From Epiperipatus broadwayi (taxonomy: Eukaryota > Onychophora > Udeonychophora > Euonychophora > Peripatidae): a DNA stretch of 64,000 nt. Location: assembly GCA_028023455.1 (NCBI GenBank), contig JAQFVV010006220.1, forward strand, positions 10,125,916-10,189,915, given 5' to 3'. A program made the position numbers and the translations under genes. The notes below the pieces were generated by a model. It saw only the letters and a program-made list of their open reading frames with translations, did no database searches and was not told the origin of the DNA. Shown in pieces: positions 35,011-48,969 of this stretch (within the stretch, counting starts at the first letter, position 1; each line of letters opens with the position of its first letter).

Positions 35011-35982
35011 TCAGTAGATATCATTAGCATCTTTGAGAAATTTAATAAATAAATCTCTCTCATTTAGATTCCTTTTATCCACCCACCAACAAATTGAATC
35101 CAAATGGGATTGTAATAGCTCTGCTGATGTAGCTCTCATCTTTTTCCAATATTTTAATTTTGACTTCAAGCCATAATCTCTCTGTTGAGTGGGTAAGAGT
35201 GCACAGCACTGGATTTACATAGTTTTTCTGGTTGTTGATGGTGAAATGTTGAAGCCCTCTATCATTGAGGTCTGCATAGACTGTCCACTCATCTGATAAA
35301 TGATAGAGACAGACACACATTCCCTTTCAATAATGGCAATCAAAATAGCTTTATCTCAATATGGCATTAAAAATAGTGACAATTGGGACCCTTTTCTAAT
35401 CCAAACACTGAGGGTTCATCAATTTGGGCTTTGTAGCTCTTTTTATTAATTGGGATTACTGTTTTATCCTTACTCATACATGGATTATCACCACTTATAA
35501 ATCTATTATATTTTTGTCATCCAGAAAATCTTGCTTCATCTATTTGACTAGGTTCTTGTTCTGTCCCTATCAACTCTACCCTCATCTTACCAGATACATC
35601 TTAGAAATAGACATCCCTACAAAAATTAAACCCATTACCAAGAATTTTCTAGTCATCCTTGCCACTGTTTTGGTCAGCAAATCTATTATAAAAAAAAAAC
35701 AGTTCCATAATTATGCATAAGCTCATCAACTTGCAAGGCTATTGCTAGCTTCCATGTAATGGAAAACTGGATTTCCTGCATGAATGAAATGGGTAGTATG
35801 GCATCTGGAGCAGTGCATAGTGGGGACCCACTCTTTTTCCTCCACTTTTTGACCATGCTGTCACCACACTTGCTACATGACTTCTTACTGTCCACACCAT
35901 TGAGAAAATCACGTTCCCTTAAAAAGTTAACTGCTTGATTCTTGTTGTTGATGATATCAAAGTAAAATTATTTTAAAGACAT
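35011..35982 (-). pseudogene. IS1595/ISXO2-like (Merlin superfamily) transposase, nearly full length
   Basis: A minus-strand reading of about 320 codons, from ATG 35980-35982 to TGA 35011-35013, with several stops and frameshifts. Blocks in order: NQAVNFLRERDFLNG, the zinc-ribbon half CSKCGDSMVKKW, the first catalytic-acid motif SQIDEARFSG, FGLEKGPNC, the second acid in SDEWTVYADLNDRG, then QHFTINNQKNYVNP, the third acid in STERLWLEVKIKI and a C-terminal QSHLDSICWW. This order is that of IS1595-family transposases, whose animal relatives are the Merlin DNA transposons. All three catalytic acids remain although the frame is broken. No terminal inverted repeats were located. The adjoining dispersed repeat could be part of the same transposon. 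Confidence 0.82.
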
Positions 35983-36269
35983 GATATTTAAAAAGATTGT
36001 TGTGAAATTAAATGTCTCTTATAAAAAAGAAAAAATTTCTCTACTCAAGACCAACAATTTTGGATCAAAATGTATCTTTTATAGATATTTTCAAAGCATA
36101 TGATTACATATGAACAATGCTAAATTTTTATTACCTCCATCTTTTTATTATCTGCATCCTTTTGTTCATAATGACATGAAAAATGAAGCACACAGCTGTA
36201 CTCACTTTGGAAAGAGAAAATCTGATTAATTTTTTATTAATTGTAATATTAATATTCTTTGCTTTATAT

Positions 36270-37560
36270 AATTATTCGGTGCTTGTATTATAGATAAAGA
36301 TCCCGTTGGATGGCGCCATTTTCACGCTAAAACTATAAAATATGAACATTCCCGGGCCGTTGATTTTAATAATTTTTCTGTGCTTTTTTGTAATGCGAAA
36401 ATAAAAACAAAACAAAATCATCTTATAAATATTATTTTTTATTAACGTATACAATTTAAATGATAATAATAAAATAAACAAATTAAAATTTGATTCGTGT
36501 TTTTCTATCGTATATTTTTTTAATTGTGTTACGGCTTTTTTGTATACATTTTCTATCGGATATTTTTTTACTTGTGTTACGACTTTTTTTGTTGTTATTT
36601 AACTAAAAAATAATAATCGTAATAAAAGTAAAAGTTGTTACGGTTAGATTTAGGGTTAGTTTTAGGGTTAGTATTAGAGTTAGGTTTAGGGTTAGTGTTC
36701 TGTTTGTTTGTAATGCTAAAATAAAAAAATTCAAAATCGTAAGCGTACTCGGACAAAAGAAAGAAACTCAAACTTTTTTAAACAACAACAAACACATACA
36801 AATGTCTTCTTTACTTATTAAACATGTTTATAATATTTGCTTTTTATTAAATTTACAAATAAACCTGTATATTTGGACTTTTCTTACTGGATATTTTTTT
36901 CGTACCGCTCTTTTTTACTTCAAAAATATACAGATGGTAGAATCTTCTTTGTCTCATGGAATGTTACTAACAGTACGTTACTCGACACGTTACCTAATTG
37001 CAACTCAATAAAAACTTAGATACAGTATTTAACATTTACACAAATAAAAGTTCAATACAGTACGTTGTAAAAAGTCTTATAATTATTGTTTTAAAAAATC
37101 TGAACATTTCAATAGTTTAAAATAATAAAAAAATCCAATGAAAACAACATTTCAATACAATTCAAATACAAATTCTCTCATCAAGCCGTAATTATTTTAT
37201 AAACTGTGCGAATTCGGATAGTGTTATTGCTGCTTAGCGACGTACATGCTGTAGTGCGACGCGACATAGCGGTCTGCATTCTGTAGCACAACAAAAAAGT
37301 TGTATTATAGAAAACAGCGTCTTTAGCTATAAGATGAGTACCAATTATTCTTTTGACTAATCTTAAGATAACATGCAATTATATTATTAATTGTACAATT
37401 AATATGCTTGGAAGTTTGTTGATGGTAAAAATTACTTGGATGTGAAACAGGAAGATTTGCTTTACAAGTCTTCGTTTCACCTTCTCTCACTTCTTTCCTA
37501 CCCTCATACCCTAGTTTAAACACCAATTTATCATAGTGTGTCTGTACTGCCGCTTATATG
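36270..37560. other. CG-richer noncoding island with local duplications
   Basis: Compared with its surroundings this stretch has more CG dinucleotides (GGCGCCATTTTCACGC, CCCGGGCCG, GCGACGTACATGC, GTGCGACGCGACATAGCGG). It holds a 48-bp tandem pair starting TTTTCTATCG at 36501 and 36549, a telomere-like array listed separately, and a repeated phrase GTAATGC.AAAATAAAAA at about 36390 and 36711. No protein resemblance was found in its short frames. It may be a recent noncoding insertion that has not yet lost CpG. Confidence 0.45.
36642..36698 (+). repeat. Degenerate interstitial telomere-like array
   Basis: Irregular TTAGGGTTAG, TTTAGGGTTAG and TTAGAGTTAGG repeats over about 57 bases resemble TTAGGG telomeric DNA but with variable spacing. 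Confidence 0.6.
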
Positions 37561-37841
37561 CCGAACTCCCGCCTAAATTAGATCACGAATGTATTAATGC
37601 TTGTGATAGATATAAATTTTAAAACCCTAACATTAGTAATTTATAAGTTGCGAGTATGTGCATGTATACATATTCATTTTAAAAAGCAGGACCTATAAAT
37701 AAATTTACACACATACTGCGATAATACATTTTAAAACTTCAATGAAAATAATAACTTCGTTATTTAAAGTTAGTTTTGTTTAAATCTATTTATTTGTTTT
37801 CATTTAGTAAAATAATAATTAACCGTAAATAGATTTAAACA

Positions 37842-39600
<1,759 letters not shown>

Positions 39601-42189
39601 GAAATTTTTGACTTCAATTTAAAAGTAAAATAATTTTGTTTTTAGATTTATAAAAATCACAACACAAATTTTATGTAAAAAGTAAATGATGGTTGGGAAG
39701 AGAACAATAGGCTTAATTAGTTAAATTTTGTACAATTCATTAATTAGTGGCTTAAATATTTTGCCATCAGATAAACAACAGATATCCACTCAGATATTTT
39801 TTAAATTAAAATATTGTTAAAACAAAATTAAAGTTCCAATCCAAATATCTTAAAAGTAAAATTAATTATAAAATCCCTGTTTTCAGATATTCGGATAAGT
39901 TGGCAAGTTTTATTTTGCATCTATTTTTGGTTCTAAAGTGATCGCCACAGGGTAGTGATATTGTATGCTCTGTTGGTATATATAGAGCCGATTTTATTAA
40001 TTGCTATTGTTGTTGTGCTATGCTTAGACTATGCTTGTGCTTTTTTAAATAGAGATATATCATATGCTATGCTTATGCTTTTCTAAATAGAAATATTATT
40101 TAAATATATTGAGTTGAATTAGTAGCTGAATTTAATACAACTGAATTTAGTGAAACCACACCTTTGATGAAATTCGTAAAATACCAGCCTTTGCCTATTG
40201 AACACAGAATGTCTGAGTAGAGACCAGTGGGAAGGCTCTCTTCCTCCTTGGGAAAATGGCCAACCTGCGACATATACCATCAGATGTCCGTACCTATTGT
40301 AAACTGCCACTGCTGCTGAAAATGTATCAAAATTGATCTTGGACCGAAGAAGCTGCCACCTTAAGAAAATGCTGCTTAACTTCCAATGTGCACGAACTGC
40401 CCAATTAATATGAGGTAACCTCAATTAAGCCAAGAGCTCTTGTGTTGTATATTTCCCTTTAATGCTAGCTAAATTTAAATGTATTTTTTTTATTATAAAA
40501 CTGCCACTTTCTGTAAAATATTTTGTAATCTAGCTTGTGTGCTTTCTTTCTATCCTTGGGTTGATATTTTCTATTTTATATATTTGCTAATTTATTTCTT
40601 TTATTATAGTAGTGTGCTTAAATAGTCATCGAACGAGCGAATTATTTCTTTCCCTTTTATTAGTGTGCCACCATATTATTGCAGATAAATTGTATAACCT
40701 GACAACTTAGTAAATGTCTTATAAAATTGCTTGTTCGAGAGCTACTTTATTTTATCTTTTATTAATCTTTTAAATAAATATGTCTTTCAAGAAAGGTATA
40801 TTTTGCATTATTTTTATAATGTGAGGATATGCGCAAAATTAATAAGTGGTCTATATCATATAGAGAAATGCATGACTACATGTGATCTTATGAATATCTT
40901 TTAAATCATGCATTCCCCTCCATTTTCTTATTTTAAAGTAACTTATTTTATTGTATTAATAACATAATTTATTAACTGAAAAAGTTGAGGTCGAGAATGT
41001 ATGTTAAAATTATTTAGGAATTGGTTAAGCACATTTACTTACTTAATAACCCTTCTATATTCATTTATGCTTGATATTGTGTTACTGATGTAAGCATATG
41101 GGTTGTTGAGGCTTGCTTTGTTTCTCTAGGGATTTACACCTCAGACCTTTCCCTTTTCTTCTTGCAGTTTCCAGATAGTGTACGTGCTAGAGAGCCATAC
41201 CTGGGAATTTTATGCCTAAGTTACCCAACCATGGAGTCATGGTATAATGCCAGATTCAGACTGTTTGTGACAAAACCTTCTGAGTCCATGACAAGATGTC
41301 ATCCCATCTGCTTTAATTTTGTTATTTATTATTTTATTTTAATTCACAAAGCCACACAGTTTTAATATATCACACTCCATTCTATACATTGATCCTCCAC
41401 TGGCACCACCAATCTCTTGTAATATTAAAGTTGATATTTTATTCAATTTCCCATGTCTTAACCACTTCCATGCCTCTAGCTCAACGAGCTTTTGTCCACA
41501 TTATTCTTGAATTCAATACAAGTTCTTTTATTCCATATTAAATGTATAAATTGATTTAAGCAAACACTTGTTATATTTACCATAGGCCTTGTATATCTTG
41601 AAATCAATCTTTCTTTATGAAACTGCACTTTTGCTTAAACACATTATTATGATATTGTCTTGCATTGACCTGAGGTATAGAGAGTGTAAATAAATTAACA
41701 AGCCATTAATGTAAATCTAAATGGCACTTCATTAAATTTATTTTAAACATATATTTTAATGAGTTAATGGCATAGTCTGGCTTATACAGACAATGCTATC
41801 TTTATAATGTTTAATTAATAAACGGTATTTAAATTTTAATCATTTTAATATTACTTATTTTCTGCGATCAACACCATTACTTTGGTCTCTAACATATTAT
41901 ATATATATATTTTGAATCATCCATAGTTGTTAGTTAGCGAACCTAATGATTAGTTAAAATAAGTCTCATTGTCTTCTCTGCTCTGCTAGTGGGCCACATT
42001 TAAAACAAATTCTCATGTGCCATCATTATATGTTATTCATTAGGTGTTTGATCTGGGTTAGGAATGGATTCAAATTCAGGTTGGTCCCTGACCTAAATCT
42101 TGGGCTAGACTGGTTTGAAGTATGTTTTATTGAGTTCCAGCACATGTTAGATGGACCAATATGTTTTGACCAGTACAGATGTAAATAGA
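39601..42189. other. Unclassified sequence
   Basis: Contains an imperfect duplication near 40018-40095 (GCTATGCTTAGACTATGCTT and GCTATGCTTATGCTTTTCTA), the G+C-richer patch listed next, and another patch at about 41095-41310 (GATTTACACCTCAGACC, CCAACCATGGAGTCATGG). No family recognised. Confidence 0.4.
40119..40424 (-). other. Unidentified 101-codon open frame in a G+C-richer patch
   Basis: A minus-strand ATG frame gives a basic, aromatic-rich product (WAVRAHWKLSSIFLRWQ; YVAGWPFSQGGREPSHWS). It resembles no family I know, and its codon and residue use looks like translated noncoding DNA. More probably this is a dispersed noncoding repeat or old transposon. I would not call it a gene without homology or transcript support. 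Confidence 0.25.
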
Positions 42190-42796
42190 TATAGATTTGT
42201 ATTGATTTCAAGAGCTCATAAGAATTTGATCTGATCAAATGTAGATCTGATGACCACATCAGGAGATGAAATGTGAATGCTATTTTTACTTATCTCCATT
42301 TTTTTGCTAACTACATGAAACAAAGCAAGCATACAATGTCAGACTTTTTTTCTGGTAAGAAAAAATCCTATTAACTATAAAATTAATATGCTTTATTTGA
42401 TATGATTATGGCATACATTGTAATATAATTTGTATTTACTTGGTATTTTGAAATAATAAAATCTGTAATTATTTATTTGCACATGTGCTTGTTGTATTTG
42501 GTTAAAAATATGGATTTATTAAGTTTAATAATAGGAAGCCATATTTAATGAATCCTGAAAAACAAAAGAGAAATAGATTTAATTATAGAAGTGTTATTTT
42601 AAATAGAGAGCAGGGAAAATAGATTGCTTAAAGATAAATTAAATGTGAAATGATAATTAAATTAGCAAATGCATATATTGTAATGTAACTTGTATTTAAT
42701 AAGCTTTTAGTTTTCGAAATTATAAGGGTGGTATGATAAATTTTACATTATTTGTACATGTGCTTATTGTATTTGATTAAAATATGAATTTATTAA

Positions 42797-43375
42797 TCAA
42801 AATAAGAGTCATAGATCACATGACCCTATATTCTTAAGCTTGTAAGTTATAAACAATGAGGATTGCCAATTCCTCAACAAGCTTTGTGATAAATGCTTAG
42901 CTAGAGAAAGTATTTAAAATATCTCTGTCAGGACCCCCCCCAACCTCTGACCATGGTTTTGTGCTCTGGAACTCCTCAGAGAGGTGCTAGGATAGGTTCA
43001 GACACTAGATCTAAAAACACTAACCCAAAGCCAAACATTTAACTAAAAGTTATCTATTAAGTGGAAAATCTGAATTTTTCAGACACCTACATGTCTTCAA
43101 ACCCAGCTATCCAACTCAAATAGCTATATGGGGCTGAGAGATCTTCAGACATACCATATATTAGTAATCTTAGCAATATAACATTGCATAAGACTTAAGA
43201 CAGAGACTATAAATAGTCAAAATAAGAATCATAGATCACATGACCCATACTCTTAAGCTTGTAAGTTATAAACAATGAGGTTGGGGGGGGGGTCCTGACA
43301 GAGATATTATAAATGCTTTCTCTAGCTAAGCATTTATCACAAAGCTTGTTGAGGAATTGGCAATCCTCATTGTTT
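42797..43375. mobile_element. 579-bp fold-back-like insertion with 13-bp target duplication
   Basis: ATGAATTTATTAA occurs at both borders (42784-42796 and 43376-43388), and the insertion is absent from repeat copy 1. Inside, arms of about 95-100 bases are inverted (42852-42946 and 43277-43375; GAGGATTGCCAATTCCTCAA against its complement, each including a C or G run next to AACCTC). A 65-base segment at 42797-42861 is also repeated directly at 43217-43280. The unique middle (about 42950-43215) is noncoding. Confidence 0.75.
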
Positions 43376-43494
43376 ATGAATTTATTAAGTTTAATAATGT
43401 ATAAGATAGGAAGCCATATTTAATGATTTCAGAAAAACAATAGAGAAGTAAAATTTAATTATAGGAGTGTTATTTTAGGTAGAGAGCAGCAAAA

Positions 43495-43674
43495 GTAAAG
43501 TGCTTAAATATGAAGTAAATGTGAAATGATAATTAAACTAGCAAACATATGTTACGTTAAAATGTTTGTGAAAAAGATAGCATTGTAAAGTGCTTAAATA
43601 TGAAATAAATGTGAAATGATAATTAAACTAGCAAACATATGTTACGTTAAAATGTTTGTGAAAAAGATAGCATT
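43495..43674. repeat. 90-bp tandem duplication
   Basis: Two nearly identical 90-base units (43495-43584 and 43585-43674), starting GTAAAGTGCTTAAATATGAA. The duplication is inside repeat copy 2 and not present in copy 1. Confidence 0.92.
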
Positions 43675-44455
43675 GTATATATAAAGAGCAAATGTTTAAA
43701 ACTGATTAAATAAAATGATAAAGAAAAATTACTTAATACAATGGAGACTGAAAGAACTAGATTTAGGAATAATATTGACTGAGTAAGAATACAGTTAATG
43801 ATGAACATTAGTGAGAATGGAAAATACTAATCAGCAGAAGAGAAGATTTTATTGATCTTGTGTATAAATACTTAAAAAGTTAATTCTCCTTTATATATAT
43901 ATATGGATTATGTTGTTTAAAGTTAATAAATGTTATTTAATTATTACTATCATTAACTTATTAGTATATAATATAGTAATTTAATTATTACTATCATTAA
44001 TTTATCTTGCCTTTTCTTTCATTTAACTTTTTGGTATTCGTATCAATTCAATTTAGAATACACAACAGTGATTGGGCATATGTTCAAGCATATCTGTATG
44101 AAATTTGTTCTCTAATTTTTAATTACTGATATAAATTGCAATTTTTTTAATGAATGGCTATGATTGCATAGTTGTATAAAATTTGTGCTTTAATTTTAGA
44201 ATTATTGATGTAAATTATGACTTTGTATGTTTTAATCATATGATTAGATCAAGCATAATTTTACAAAATTTGCATTTTAATTTTTTAATTACTGATGTAA
44301 ATTGTGATTTTGTAATGAATAGGCATATCGTGATGATGTGTAGATTAATCAATGTCATTTATTATTTGGATGTGTCAACAGGGGTTTTGGGTGGTTCTAA
44401 GAATTCAAAATGGCAATGAGTGTATAGTAAATCAGTATTGAAGGCTTTAAGATAA

Positions 44456-46739
44456 AATGTTGCATACATGATATACAGTGTTTTCTTTAATCAATAATGA
44501 GAAGTTAAAAGAATATCAGTATAATAACAATAAAGTTAGTATCAAAGATAAAATCAGGCATTGAATCAAATTTGCTTATAGTATAGTAATATTTGATGAT
44601 TTTTATGAACTTAATAAAGTGACATATAGCTGGATTAAATTTTTAGAATATTTAAGCAAAAAATAAGAGCAAATAAAATTAAAAAAGTTAAATAGCTGGA
44701 AAATGAAAACATTATGAATAAAAGTTGAATAAAAATTATGGTTGAAGTTTAATGTTTTTAAATAATTTGGGAAGTTGGATAATTGATTATGAAAGAAATG
44801 GTAAAGAATAAGAATGCAGAAGATAACAAGAATTTTAAGAGTGTTTCATTTAGAATCTAACTTCATATAAAGCAGGAAAAAAAGCAATTTGAAAATGTGG
44901 GTAGAAAAGATTGAAAATTTTTGAAATAAAATTAGCAATAAAAATGTGATGAAATCATAAGGTGCAAATAGTTAAAGAAATTATAAAAAAAGAGAATTGA
45001 ATTGAACATGTACTTCAAAGAAAAAAAATATAAAGATATATTGTAATGGGCCGCATGGTGGGATGTTAAACAAAACAAAAAAAGTGATTAAAATTGACTG
45101 ATGATCTTAAAGAAGGAACTAATTACGAATATTTAAGGAGTACTAGTAACAGATAAAAAAACATTTAAAAAATTAGTTGTAAATATTAATTTATTAAATA
45201 CATGGTCAACATGTAAATACATAGATATTTAAGACTATAACCTTAATACTGTGCATCTTAAATATATATGTACTTAAAAGATTAGATAATCTAATTTAGT
45301 GGGAGTGACATGTTTTTTACAAGATAATTAATGTTTAATATTTTTGTTACTTTATTTTCACATGACTGTAAAAATGGTTTATCTTAATGGTATGAAAGTT
45401 ATTAAAGATTGCACATTAAAATTAATTGCCTCAACATATACAAAAATAAGCATTTATAACTTGGTTATCATAGCATTTTATCCTGAAACTAATCAGACTT
45501 ACCAAACCTGCTTTTCAACACAAAATTTAAAATACATTACATGTACCTAAATACATGATGAATAATTTTTTAATCGTTTTATTTTTTAATTATTTAAAAT
45601 TATATTTGATTTAAATTTAAAATTTAGTCAGCCATGCACAATAGGATGAGAGCTGTTCATAGATTTTAATCATTTTTTTCTTAAACCTTATCAAAATAAT
45701 ATTTTTCAAAATATAAAGTATAGTAATTTAAAAACAATCAAGAATCATCATCCTCATATGACTGGATTCTTCACTAATGATTACCTGGTCATCAGTTGCA
45801 ATATTTAATATATAAAAAAAGTAAATATAGTTTTCAAATATATAAACATTTTACAGTAGTCTTCTGGTATCCATGGATCAACTATCCAAGGTTTCACTTA
45901 TTGTTAATAAAAAATATTAAATTTAATTTCATGTGTATACCTGTCTCTATGAATGCTGTCATGAATCATCTCTCAGTCAGCCATTATCTTGTCCTAGGCA
46001 TGTTCTTTCACTCAATAATGTGATTGTTCTTTCTATCATGATTTCTATCTTTTTTATAATTCCATTATACAATTTTTGGTACTTACATATTAGACCTGCA
46101 ATGTATTAAACCTGCTATGTCTTTTCATATTTGTATCAGTCTACTAATTGATAACTTTCTAATCCTGTGATCTGACCAAATAATGTGTATACTTGGATCT
46201 TGTATAAACTTAAAATGATAAAGTCATCAAAGTGGACCATGTGTGCACTTATCAGCAGTCTGAATACATATGTGAATAGGAATAACAGTTTTAATACATG
46301 ACAATAATTGCACCAGACTAAATCTAATAATACTAAAAATATGAATTTCACACAAATATAAATCTGAAAAAGTATATTTTTAACAATGCTAAAAATATGA
46401 ATTTTACACAAAAATAAATCTGAAAGTTTTATGCAATTCCCAAATGTTACTTTAAATATGAACAAAGCAATCACTAAATTACAAAATGCTTAAAATATAC
46501 ACATACAGTACATACCATGTAATATATAACAGGAATGGTCATGATGAAACAATAAACTTTGTACTTTTGTTTCAAAATGGAGGCTAAAAGTAAATTTTTT
46601 ATTTTCCCCAAAATAGAGACTCACTTAACACTGATTGTGCAATATAATGCCTGTACGGGATCTTCACCAGAAATGTTAATTAGTAGTAAAGATATTTTTT
46701 TCAAAAGCAAAAAAAAAAAATATTACACTTTTATTATTC
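44456..46739. other. AT-rich DNA, nothing recognised
   Basis: The only structure noted is an imperfect 56-base tandem pair beginning CTAAAAATATGAATTT at 46333 and 46389. Short frames show no family resemblance. Confidence 0.45.
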
Positions 46740-47250
46740 CTTCAAGGTGGTGGACTAATTTTTTTGATGTCCAGTATGATTCACATGGAAATGGTTGGTA
46801 ACTGGCAGCTCATAATTCAGCAATTTTATAGGCTTTCCAGCAGGCTGAATAAATTGTAGATTCCTCTTTCACATGTTGTTTCATGGCTTCCATTAGAGTT
46901 GCCACTGTTCTGCTATAAATTTTTATGATGAAACACTCACCAGTATTCCTGCATTAGCCATCAAACACCCATTGTTCCGGAAGAATTCGTCCAGTTTGTT
47001 TTGTTTTTTTTGTGCAAAAGGCTCTCATCAATTTCAATGATTTTGTTAGGGATTTTAATTTTACATTTTTCTCTGCTAAACCAAACTCTGTTTTTCCCCA
47101 TTCTATGGATGTTAATTTGCAAGCTCAGCTGTAAATAAATTGGATCACCATCAAAAATAGAATTCTGGAACCCTCCAACTACGTTCCCTTATAAAGGCCT
47201 ATTTTATTATTACATCCTTGAACATTACAATGACATTGCTGTCATCATCT
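46740..47250 (-). pseudogene. Second IS1595/ISXO2-like transposase fragment
   Basis: The minus strand yields, in shifting frames, LYKGT.LEGSRILF and VIQFIYS (the region before the catalytic core), then NKIIEIDESLLHK with the first catalytic acid, PEQWVFDG, NTGECFIIKIYSRTVATLM, then STIYSACWKAYKIAEL, where the family has S-D-C-W and the second catalytic acid is now alanine, and finally HFHVNHTG, the usual VNH block. The third acid and the C terminus are missing. Sequence and motif spelling differ from the 35-kb transposase, so this is a separate family, not a duplicate. It is dead. Confidence 0.75.
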
Positions 47251-47259
47251 TGTGCTGTT

Positions 47260-48425
47260 TTTTTTTTAAAAAGAAAAAAAAATGTAGTATTAGTCAGAAA
47301 ATTGGAAAAATAAATCAGCACTGAAGTAAAAAACACTTTGAGAAGAACTTGTCCAAACAAAATCTGGGCAATAAATGAAAGTGTAAATTTATCACATTAT
47401 TGGATAATATCAGATAAGATCATAGGGTTTATTTGAGGGAATAGCAAGGTTAGACATTTATTATGAATGTGAAAAGGTGCATTATCTCTCCTATGTTGCA
47501 AGACTAATACATAAGTACTCTTTTTTTTTTAATTAATTAATTTTGTTGATATCTTAATGTGTAAAAGTTTTAAAATAAACTATATTATAGGAGTGTTTAT
47601 ATATATGTTGATACGAAGATTTTCATGGGTTGCATATATAAAAGACATATTTATGACTTGTGTGATCAAGTCAAAACATCGATATATCAATATTTAAAAT
47701 ATTTTAACATGGATAAACCCGCAAAAAAGGTCTTATATATATATGACTTAAAAGAGTGTGTTATTACTCACAATTGCAGGTATCCATACAAAGACTTGGA
47801 ATCAAATGCATGAGATAAGAGATGGAGGAGACAACTATTATATATTTAAATGACAGAGAAAATTCATATAGTTTTAAAAAAGTAAAAATTACTGTTGTTA
47901 TATATTAAATCAATTAAAACATGCGAAAATGTATTTAATATGTGTTTGCAAGTAATTAGTAATTGAAATAGAATAAGAATATCACTAAACCACTTCTCTG
48001 TGGCTTAGCAATTTTTATCATGTGAACAAAATTATAAAGGAATTGGGATTAAATTTTCTTAAATCTCAAATTTTCTTAACAATTTACATAAATAACATAT
48101 TTTTATTTAATTTTAAATACACATACGTTTAAAAAATATATACAGATTTAAAAATGCAATTAAAGAAAAAAATATAGATGAGTAATCTTAATTATTTTCA
48201 TTATTGTTTTATTTGTTCCCTATACTTTTATTTAGCTTTGTTTTTTGTGTGAGAGTATCTGGAAAATTTTACAAATCTATTTCCACACACTTCTCAATTT
48301 ATGATCTAATTGAAAATTGATATGCATATGTATTTCCAATGACAATAAATTTTTTTAAAGTTTACAAATGATTTTAGAAAAAATTTAGTGAAAAATTTAC
48401 ACTTTTAATTTTATGAAATGTGATA
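47260..48425. other. AT-rich DNA, nothing recognised
   Basis: No repeat shared with the rest of the window and no coding resemblance. A short T-run followed by TTAATTAATTAA lies near 47520. Confidence 0.5.
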
Positions 48426-48960
48426 TGATGTGATGTACTGTGACTTCTCCTTAAACGGATTCAGGAATCTCTCAGCAGCTATGCCCAGAGAAACCTGTTA
48501 GCCACTTTACCTTCCTTTTCCATTGTCCAGCCTAAGTTTTTCCATAATCTGCTCCATCCCATTTCCACAACATAATCTTTGTCAACTCCATGACCTTTAT
48601 ATCTAAATCCCCCTTATTTTTTCCCAAACCTAGCATAAAAACCAATAACTCACTTTCTATATAATTACTTTGTTCATATTTAATCTTCCATAACTTTATT
48701 ATTTGTACCCTTTCTGCTTCCAAACATTTACATTTAAGTAATAGATGCCTAATATTTTCTATGCCTTCCTTACACAACTTGCAGACTAAATCACCCATAT
48801 TTTTCCATTTACGTGTATATTCCCTTGTTGCTAAAGATCCCATTTGAGCCTTAAACAATAAACTACTTTCCTTACTATTATCATAAATTAACTCACACCC
48901 GATGTTCCATTTACTTCTATATATATTTAAACTCGTTTTACTCTCATACAGTTCTGCCAT
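48426..48960 (-). mobile_element. LINE C-terminal fragment (zinc-finger region), 5'-truncated
   Basis: A 142-codon frame (ATG 48958-48960 to stop 48532-48534) is followed by a short 3' UTR. A Cys-His finger, VCKLCKEGIENIRHLLLKC, with MGSLATREYTRKWK before it and a tryptophan-rich C terminus, matches the zf-RVT-like region after the reverse transcriptase in many non-LTR retrotransposons. The left end carries short TGATATGATGTGATGT repeats (minus: ACATCACATCATATCA), a likely 3' tail. Composition shifts at 48963, fitting 5' truncation. The initial ATG is therefore probably internal to the original ORF. The frame is intact but lacks the catalytic domains. Confidence 0.72.
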
Positions 48961-48969
48961 CTAGCAGTA

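Larger units (their letters stand above)
42190..44455 (-). repeat. Dispersed repeat copy 2 (inverted relative to copy 1)
   Basis: Reverse-complement match to 25085-25712 joined with 33905-34795. It carries a 579-bp insertion, a 90-bp tandem duplication and only three of the ~83-bp half-units (near 44127, 44204 and 44289) against five in copy 1. It has no LTR retrotransposon at the point corresponding to 25712/33905 (around 43910). No transposase coding sequence is seen on its left side. Confidence 0.75.

Noticed and set aside
39640-39652. TAGATTTA word as a target duplication for the HELLS retrocopy
   Set aside because: Eight A/T-rich bases are too few in this composition to count, and the match is not at the exact truncation point.
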